A stretch of DNA of 64,000 nt from positions 27,534,029 through 27,598,028 of the forward strand of contig NC_079210.1 of the NCBI RefSeq assembly GCF_026745355.1, written 5' to 3'. Both the position numbers and the translations under genes were made by a program. Each line of letters starts with the position of its first letter. Positions within the stretch are counted from its first letter, which is position 1. Of this stretch, positions 56,723-64,000 are shown in pieces. This stretch comes from Beta vulgaris subsp. vulgaris. Its lineage: Eukaryota > Streptophyta > Magnoliopsida > Caryophyllales > Amaranthaceae. The notes beneath the pieces were generated by a model. The model did no database searches. It was not told the origin of the DNA and was given only the letters and a program-made list of their open reading frames with translations.

Positions 56723-56951
56723 TTTGATTTTTGAGTGTGATTTTGATGATAATTTGAGAGAAAAGAGTGAGACTATAGTTTGGACTAGAAATAAGGAATT
56801 GATATTTGTATCAGACCCTCTTCTATTTTATTTTATTCTGTGAGGGAGACCCTCCTCTTTTCTTGCAAAATGGTACTCTGGGAAGGAAAATGAAAAGATG
56901 ATAACCAGATTGATAGTACTTACAGAAAAGTCAACCAACAAATTAAGGACG

Positions 56952-56988
56952 TTGGGGGTTGGGGGTTGGGGGTTGGGGGTTGGGGGTT
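56952..56988. repeat. (TTGGGGG)5 telomere-like G-run repeat
   Basis: Five consecutive G5 runs separated by TT lie about 230 bp upstream of the 841-residue gene's start. The plus strand is G-rich, that is, the template strand of that gene if transcribed. The pattern meets the usual criterion for a G-quadruplex. It differs from the plant telomere unit TTTAGGG. Confidence 0.95.
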
Positions 56989-57269
56989 GTTGGACTTCGA
57001 GTGAGTGGCCTTATATGACGATGGCTTAGAGGATATTAATTTTACCAAGATTTTTCGAAAGAGAGTCTAAAAAAAATATACACCATTACTAATATACTTT
57101 CACCTCGGCTTAGCAAAAAAAAAAAAAAAAAAAAGAAGGGAAAATGAAGTACTCATTGGGAGAAAATTTTCATCTACAAAATCCATAACTAATGCAAAAC
57201 TGATTCTAAATACCTTATAATGAAGTAAATACCTACAAATGCAACCTAAATATACCTAAAATGCTTATG

Positions 57270-58700
57270 CAAATGCGGCTTATCAAATTCCCCCGAAGCT
57301 AGGCTTCTCATCCCCAAGCAAGCGTACCAAGAAAAGGGAAAATAAAAATGACCAAAAAGAAATGGGATTGTGATAGCCAATTGGGCCAAACACACAATCA
57401 AGAACGCAAGAGATATCATTAATACACGAGTCAAGAATCTATATGATTGCGTACAAATCCGCATACCAAGTCATGTGACACAATTAACTCTCCAAGTAAA
57501 CCACAAGCCAGCTCCCCCAAGCTGGACCTAACTAAACCTGGCAAACCTCACTATGGTTATGTGCACTCTAATATCTGATCATGTGTTTATTCCATAATTG
57601 ACGTCACTCATCCTAGACCAAGTCGACCCAGAAGGAACATATACTCTTAATTTTGACTTTTTGACTCAAGTTTCACTTAATATCGTAGCACACAATGATC
57701 AAGAGGACTTTTAAAAGTTGCAATGGGGATGAAGTTAATGGTATGGATAATATTTTGGGAAATGTGGCAAAAAAACCAAGACGGGGGGAGTATTTTACAC
57801 TAAAAACACAACCAAGAGAGGTGAAACAACTCCTTTCAACACCAACTTTCTCGAAACATCATAATTGAACCTTTTACTCAAACTGATTCAACATAACCAA
57901 TTTGTAACCAAATTATTCCAATCCTTTGTTTTCCTTTCAAAACATTTATATTTCCTTTTTTGTTTTTAAGCTCGCATGACATTTTGTTCCTTCGACTAAC
58001 CACAATTTGAACATTATCAATATATAATACAAACCAAACCTAAACTAATATGTAATCCCCAAGCTAGGCTTGGGAGAAGAATCAAAAGGCTAGGGATTGT
58101 AATATGGATATCAAACAATTGACAGTCCAAAAGGCTCAACTCGACTAGAGAAAGGAAAAAACATTAGAAATTAGAATAGTTCTAGAGCTAAGCTAACAAA
58201 ATAAATGCCTCTATCATATCAAAATGCTCACATAAGCGAATATCAAGGAGTACAAAGTCAAAATCAATATCAATACACCAAATGAGGGACTAATCACACA
58301 TTAAGCTGAAAAAATTAATTGAGACGATATTTCAGTTTACGAGGCACAAAAGCCCACTTGGGTGACGGTATTTATACAGTCAGTTTAGGGCCATCAAGAA
58401 AGAGATAACCCAATCTTACCACTAAAAATTAATTGCAAAACCATTATGCTATGAAGTATCTTGAACAAGATGAATTTTGCTTAAAACTGCAGTTGATATA
58501 TCAACAAGATTCAGAATAAATGTTGGCAATAGTCCAAAGATGCAACTAAAACTAAAAATAATATACTATGCAACTATAAAGCAATACAATTATTTTAGTT
58601 GTACGTAAAATCCCATCCTTAATGAATGGTACAAAGCGTACAACACCTAAAAAGCAATAAAATTACACTAAAAAGATGTAAAGATAGGTATCTCTTACAA
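57270..58700 (-). mobile_element. Diverged Athila-like 3' region relic
   Basis: 'atcaaattcccccgaagct' and the following 'ccccaagcaagcg' align with 'atcaaactcccccaagct' and 'ccccaagtaaagcg' at 63111-63160 on the same strand. Several later blocks also correspond, for example 'catcctagaccaagtcgac' with 63472-63488 and 'gttgcaatggggatg' with about 63580. It is therefore an old copy of the PPT-proximal internal region of an Athila-like element, minus orientation, without a clear LTR. Confidence 0.6.
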
Positions 58701-58727
58701 TCCCCCGTAAAATTATGGATTTTATAA

Positions 58728-60118
58728 CACTAGTGAAAAAAATGGAAGGGATGTGGTGTAAGGGATCCGTTTTTTGAAAAACATAGCCCTTAATACGAAG
58801 GGTTGCAGATTTAAAGGAAACTGCAGCCCTTTTAGTAAAGGGTTGCAGTTAGCCCAAAAATTGTAGCCCTTTCTATGTGAAGAGGTGTGGTGAAGAGATA
58901 ACCACAACCCCTCACTTAACTAAAATTCAATTGCATGCACACTTGTTCATTCCCTCTCACTCACAGCACGAATTTCCCTCGCTCCCTCGAACGGGGCCCA
59001 AAACCCCTCCGTCTCACTCACTCGCACAACCCTAACTAACGTTGGAGACCACGCTCACCATCACCGGAGCCCTAACACCGAAAAACCGCAAACACCATCA
59101 CCATTGCCTTCTCCTATCTTCTCTTCTTTTCTCTCTCTTTTCTTCTCTTCTTTTCTCTTCTTGTCTCTTCTTTTCTCTTCTTTTCTCTTCTCATAGTATT
59201 GGGTTGATTTTAGTGGGTTTAGGAAGCCACCACAATGCAACGCCACTACCACGATGCAGCGCCACCACCAACACGACATTGACGCACCACCACCAAGACA
59301 TTATCTCACGCACAACCACCACACCATTCTCTCTTTCTCTTCCGGTAATTCCCCTCTCCCACTCTCTCTCCTCTTTTTCATTTTTTCTAACTTTCCAAAG
59401 CATAATTTGTTCACTTCTTCTAATTAACTTGTTTAATTTTATGGCATTTTGAAATCAACTTCTATTTTTTTACTATAAAATATGCTGAAACAGTGATTGT
59501 AGGGGGTGGGGAGGGATGGTAGGGGGTGAGGAGGCTGGTAAGGTTGGGAAGGGGGTGTGTGTTGGTGGGGGAGGGCTGACAAGGGTTGGGGGAGGGTTGG
59601 GGAGGGCTTGCTGGGGGTGAGGAAGGGTTGGGGTTGTGTGATCTTGCATTTATCATATGTAATTCTATTGGTTGATGCTTTTCTTAATTGAATTATTTGA
59701 TTAATGTACCATGTGTGATTTATTAATTGTAGGAAAAAGAAGCTAATCATATCTATTTTCATAATTAATTGCTCCTCTTTGGTGTTGAGAGGTAATTAGC
59801 CTAATTTTGTTGTTTTTAATATGTTGGATGTTGATGAGGAAAAATTGATATGTGTTCCAATTTGAGTAAGAGATGATGATGTGTATATATTTCTTGATAT
59901 GAGATTGTATGAAATAATGTAATTTAGCTATGGAATCTACAAGTTATTTGAATCATCATCATATGCCTAGATACCCGTTCAAGACTTACTCATTAGGAGT
60001 AAGTCTTGAATAGTCCTCGGTTTGGGACTGTTCTTGGACATTTGATCTCATCACTTAGGTGGTGAATGTGTGTCTTCTTTTCAATTTTGAGGAAAGTCTT
60101 GGCTTATCGTTTCTCTAC
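58728..60118 (+). mobile_element. Possible non-autonomous CACTA-type element (one end seen)
   Basis: CACTAGTGAAAAAAATGG at 58728 is followed by subterminal motifs around 'aagggttgcag'/'ctgcagccctt' in both orientations (58790-58880), an arrangement typical of CACTA elements. The interior is low complexity (TTCTC-rich at 59110-59190, G-rich at 59500-59640) with no transposase. A perfect 14-bp hairpin lies at 59978-60010. The opposite CACTA end was not found, so the extent is uncertain. Confidence 0.35.
59978..60010. repeat. Perfect 14-bp inverted repeat, 5-nt loop
   Basis: TTCAAGACTTACTC at 59978-59991 is exactly complementary to GAGTAAGTCTTGAA at 59997-60010. Confidence 0.9.
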
Positions 60119-60123
60119 ATTAT

Positions 60124-63114
60124 TGATAGGCTAAAGTCGTATCACCTAATCAAAAATAACCTAAGGTCCACTAACTAGTAGTCATGGAAGTCAGGATCGA
60201 ATCCACAGGGAGAAAGTTATATTATTATATCTGAGCTATAATATTACACTAACAAAATAAGATGAATAGAGTTGTGTTACTAAACTAAGCAAATAACAGA
60301 ACTAAATAAGAAGGTATAAATCTATTAATAGATAACTAGAATCATGGATCCTTATGCATGCAATTCGGGAAATCAGGGACGAACAATAACCACCTAATAA
60401 GTCAAACTGTTTAGGGCACATGTAATTTCTCTCGAACATTACCTCCCTCAAAGGTCACCCAGCCGCTCTCCCATGGTCAAGGGTCACTTTGCCTAATAAT
60501 TGAAAGCATATACGGTATCTCTCCTCTCGAAGCAGATTCAGTTTTGCAACAATAGAAATATAAATCAGGCCTAACTTATAAATCTAGCATGAAAATTCAA
60601 CCATATGAAACAATTGAAATACAAGGCAATCAAACTAATCTACCAATCCCTCATTGCATACATAGATCCCCACAATTCTAGAAATAAAACTACTCACTCA
60701 TAATTATGAAAACAATAACAAAAATAATATAAAAACTCATACTTTGAAACATTGCAAATAACTAAAAAAAGAATCTAATTAACAATAGATTAAGTAATAA
60801 AGAAAGATTACCGAATTATATTGAACTTGTGAATAAGAAAAAGGTTCGATCTTGAGTTGAAATCAAAAAGAACTAAATTTGGGTTCTTGAAACACTCTCT
60901 AGAGAAAACTAATAATAAAAACCAAGATGTGTTCTAATAATTCTAATTTTTCTATTTATACAAGTCCTAAAATCAATAGGAAAAGTCTCGAAAATCAGCC
61001 CGTTATTCATTAAAAAACGTGTGGCGTAACGTCGCCCGATCGGGCCAAAGTCGCCCGACAGCATCGGGCTCTAACATAGAGAAACCAGGTCAAAATCATA
61101 GGTTCCCGATGAAATCAGACCGCCTAAAAATTTCAATAGCTGCGCATCAGAATTGCCAGGGGCACCCGATGTTGTCGGGCCATGTCGCCCGATCGGGTGT
61201 CAACAACGAACTAAGATTGGGCTTCAACGCCCGATAAGGCCCGCAACAGAAATCCTTGTCTTGCTTCTGCCCCCGATCGGGCCATACCGCCCGATTTTAT
61301 CGGGCTGATCAACATTCACTCGTTTCTTGGCTCTTCTTTTGCTCAATGTTCCGGAAAGCATCCTCGGGATCTCGGGACTCAGCGTCCAACCTCTCTAATC
61401 TAGTGTAGCGTTCATATAACAGATATAAAGTAGGAGTTAAGTACACAGGAGGGTACTGAACTTTGAGAAAAGTTTCAGTTAAGGTACTGAACTTTCAAAA
61501 GTTCCAGTTAAGGTACTCAAATTGGATGTCTGTTAACTTAAGGTACTAAACTTTGGTTTGTACCGTTATCAGCCCCAAAAATAAAAGAAAAATATGACAT
61601 GGCATTAATTAAACAGAAAAAGATGACATGACATTAATTATAAAAATTCCAAACTCTTTTCTCTCTCCTCTAATTCCTCCCCTCTTTTCTCTCTCCTCCT
61701 CTATTATTCCTCAAAGTTCAACCATTGCAGTATTGTTATGTGGTGAATGGTGATGCAAACATAGGAAATAGGAATAAGATGATGGTTGTGATTGTTTGAT
61801 TGTTTTGATGGGATTAGAAATCAACAGTGATGATTATAGTATGGTTTTTAGGTGAAGGTCCAGCATGTACCGCGACACAAAGGATCCATGTCACATTTTT
61901 CTTTTATCAAACAAACCCACAAAATTATCAAAGTTAATCCTCTAATCATCCATTGCTTTACTTCTAGATCGATTTGCCATTGATAATCTTAATCTATCAA
62001 CTTTTTGTGCATCACCCAGTAGATTTTCCAACTTATATCTATCTTCCATTCTTTTTCACGTCCATCATTAACACCTTTTCTTTCTCTAATTACTTCACCA
62101 TCTTCAACTTTACACATTATGCAAAATTCTTGGGTTTTTTGCTTTTTTTCAGCAATACCCATGATTTATTTTCTGCCAAAGATAAGGTAGAGTTTCAAGC
62201 TTTCAATTTCCCGCTCAACCCTTATGATAATTTGAAGCAAATTTTCTGAAACATAAAGAGTATATTTTGTTTTAGAATAATAAAAAAATATATCAGCAAG
62301 CAATTATGAGGAAATACCCAGGAAATTGAAGTAAATAGAACAATGGGAGATAAATGAATGAATGAATCTAAATTTTTAAGAAGAGTAAGTTAATCTGTGA
62401 TGGTTTCAGAACAAATAATTAATGAAGTTTGCCTTGAAATTCTAAAAACAAAATACTAGTATAAATCTGCCTTGATAATGGTAAATCTGAGTAGAAAAAA
62501 GTTCTCAAATAGTCAAAGAAAATATTTATAATTCCACAACAACTCAAACTTTTTTTCTAAAAGAATGGAAGAATAATAGCAAAAAAAATTCAAGCAAACC
62601 TTAGGAATAATGCTTGCTGAAATTTAGAGCAACACTTTTCTAATAATCATCTGAGAAACTTAAGAAAAGAAAAAGTAGCAAAAAGTAAAAAGAGGGTGAG
62701 GAATCAGAGGAGAGAGAAAAGAGGGGGAGGAATTAGAGGAGAGAGAAAAGAGTTTGGAATTTTTATAATTAATGTCATGTCACCTTTTTCTGTTTAATTA
62801 ATGCCATGTCATATTTTTCTTTTATTTTTGGGGCTGATAACGGTACAAACCAAAGTTTAGTACCTTAAGTTAACAGACATCCAATTTGAGTACCTTAACT
62901 GGAACTTTTGAAAGTTCAGTACCTTAACTGAAACTTTTCTCAAAGTTCAGTACCCTCCTGTGTACTTAACTCTATAAAGTAGGTAATAGGTCCCTAAAAC
63001 CTGCAATACAACACAAAACAGCAAACCACAACTAGATGGAGAGAGTTAGTACAAAATGGCTCCTAAGAGCACCATAAACACCACTTAGCATATAAGTAGG
63101 CCTACATAACATCA
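60124..63114 (-). repeat. 3' LTR of a second Athila-like element, split by a MULE-like insert
   Basis: On the minus strand the LTR starts TGATGTTATG at 63114, directly after the polypurine tract AGCTTGGGGGAGTT, and ends AGCCTATCA at 60124. Without the 1539-bp insert and duplicated target it is about 1.44 kb, like the copy at 14755-16230. It has the same palindrome cluster (61030-61310) and TATA region (about 60950). The element's internal part continues beyond the window's right edge. Confidence 0.88.
61434..62972. mobile_element. MULE-like non-autonomous element with about 280-bp TIRs and 10-bp TSD
   Basis: It begins GAGTTAAGTACACAGGAGGG and ends with its reverse complement. Inverted similarity extends from 61434 to about 61713 and from about 62693 to 62972. 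A perfect 10-bp direct repeat TATAAAGTAG flanks it (61424-61433 and 62973-62982), and the Athila LTR is continuous across the site. Long TIRs plus a 9-10 bp TSD point to Mutator-type mobilisation. No transposase is present. The middle includes a weak 91-codon frame (61974-62249) that could be captured sequence. Confidence 0.9.
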
Positions 63115-64000
63115 AACTCCCCCAAGCTAAACCTTTGGTTGTCCCCAAGTAAAGCGCAACATGAATATGAATAGAATTGCTTCACCCCTCAAAATATGAA
63201 ACTCAACTCAAACATTTTCAACTCAAAACCCTTCAAGTAAGCAAAATTCAAGTTCATTTGATCTGATCACTTTGACCACCAATCACTTAAGCAAATTGTC
63301 AGACATAGCTGCCCTATATAACTCGCACATCTTGAAGATGGACTCACCAAGGTGTCACTCCTCTCAATTTTTGTGGCGAGCATAAAGTGTCCCCGATCGC
63401 TCATCAACCCAACCATAATATCCCTTCCCTCTCACACTCTCATGTGTTTAGAAAAGGTATAATATCGTTCATCCTAATTAAGTCGACTCGTATAAGAAAC
63501 TTAAACTTCAACTTTGGCACATTGACTCTATATCATTCCAATAAACATTCAAACATGTGCTCAAAAGGTCTTTCTGAGGGTTGTAATGGGGCTCGGGTAA
63601 AGGTACGGAAATTATTGTTTGAGGAATGTGGTGGAAAAGCCCATAATAGGGGAGCAAATAGCACTAGTAGAACTAGATGTGGTAAAAACAACTCCCATGG
63701 CCTCAATCACATGCCCAAAATAATGACCAACTTTAGATTTTTCGAACCAACCAACAATTGTCTCCTTGAATATAGTTTTCAACAAAATATATTGTTTTTT
63801 TTCTTTTTTCTTTTCATGAATCTTGATTTCTAGAAACTTAATGAATGGAAATCATGGAGACTTTTCATGTGTTATTTTTTTTGTTTTGGTTCTTTTTCTT
63901 TTCTCTTCTTTCACTTCACTTCGTGTCAACAAAACATACCATTTTCCAATCAACCCGCAAAATCAACCACGCAATATATTATTAACCTATAAAATGCTCC
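63115..64000 (-). mobile_element. 3' internal region of the second Athila-like element (runs off the window)
   Basis: This is the reverse complement of 27880-28717 with divergence, including the polypurine tract next to the LTR. It is non-coding; the open frame at 63387-63833 on the plus strand is incidental. The coding part would lie beyond 64000. Confidence 0.82.

Noticed and set aside
59042..59452. 136-codon frame rich in Ser/Leu/Phe
   Set aside because: It translates a TTCTC low-complexity run and other simple sequence. No conserved motif, and overlapping frames exist on the other strand.
61974..62249. 91-codon frame in the long-TIR MULE-like element
   Set aside because: Phe/Tyr-rich, no recognisable family. 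It may be captured sequence but there is not enough to call a gene.
63387..63833. 148-codon plus-strand frame at the right end
   Set aside because: It lies in the 3' non-coding region of the minus-strand Athila-like element, where the same sequence in the other copy (28000-28680) is not conserved as coding.

Overview
The window is nuclear DNA from a flowering plant, almost certainly a eudicot. It has spliced genes with GT..AG introns, AT-rich spacers, and plant-specific retrotransposon lineages (Athila-like, Tat-like with two RNase H domains, a Tekay/Del-type LTR, Ty1/copia), Mutator-like (MULE) transposons, tRNA-derived SINE heads and plant gene families (RALF, bZIP34/61). I cannot name the species.

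Only three loci look like ordinary host genes. They are a small secreted RALF-like cysteine-rich peptide (295-522, minus), a bZIP transcription factor of the AtbZIP34/AtbZIP61 type in four exons (49169-52559, plus), and a single-exon 841-residue nuclear-looking coiled-coil protein of unknown function (54197-56722, minus). Most of the rest is nested mobile DNA, much of which can be delimited to the base by target-site duplications.

Layout: 1-1.3 kb holds the RALF gene and AT-rich spacer. From 1.3 to 39 kb lies old, broken Tat-type Ty3/gypsy DNA (protease, gag, RT, two RNases H, integrase, a relic antisense ORF, candidate 3' LTR). It is interrupted by a 4.38-kb MULE (2795-7173, 9-bp TSD), a 4.35-kb solo LTR (9976-14323, 5-bp TSD) and a 15.3-kb Athila-like element (14755-30056, TSD with one mismatch). 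The Athila-like element itself contains a 3.17-kb deleted copia element (20396-23561, 5-bp TSD). From 39.0 to 44.9 kb is a minus-strand Tat-type element with its 5' LTR, PBS and an internal duplication of gag-protease. The right end (60.1-64 kb) is the 3' LTR and 3' internal region of another Athila-like element on the minus strand, whose LTR is split by a 1.54-kb MULE-like element with about 280-bp inverted repeats and a 10-bp TSD.

The most unusual locus is 44.9-49.2 kb. About 0.72 kb of the bZIP upstream region plus its first codons is present twice. The proximal copy drives the real bZIP gene, though a 1.5-kb inverted-repeat element sits about 0.7 kb upstream of its ATG. The other copy is joined in frame, at a short microhomology, to the end of a Ty3/gypsy integrase, giving a 127-codon chimeric ORF behind a duplicated bZIP promoter. 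I found no prokaryote-type system (CRISPR, operon, phage) here. The interest lies in transposon-built gene structure.
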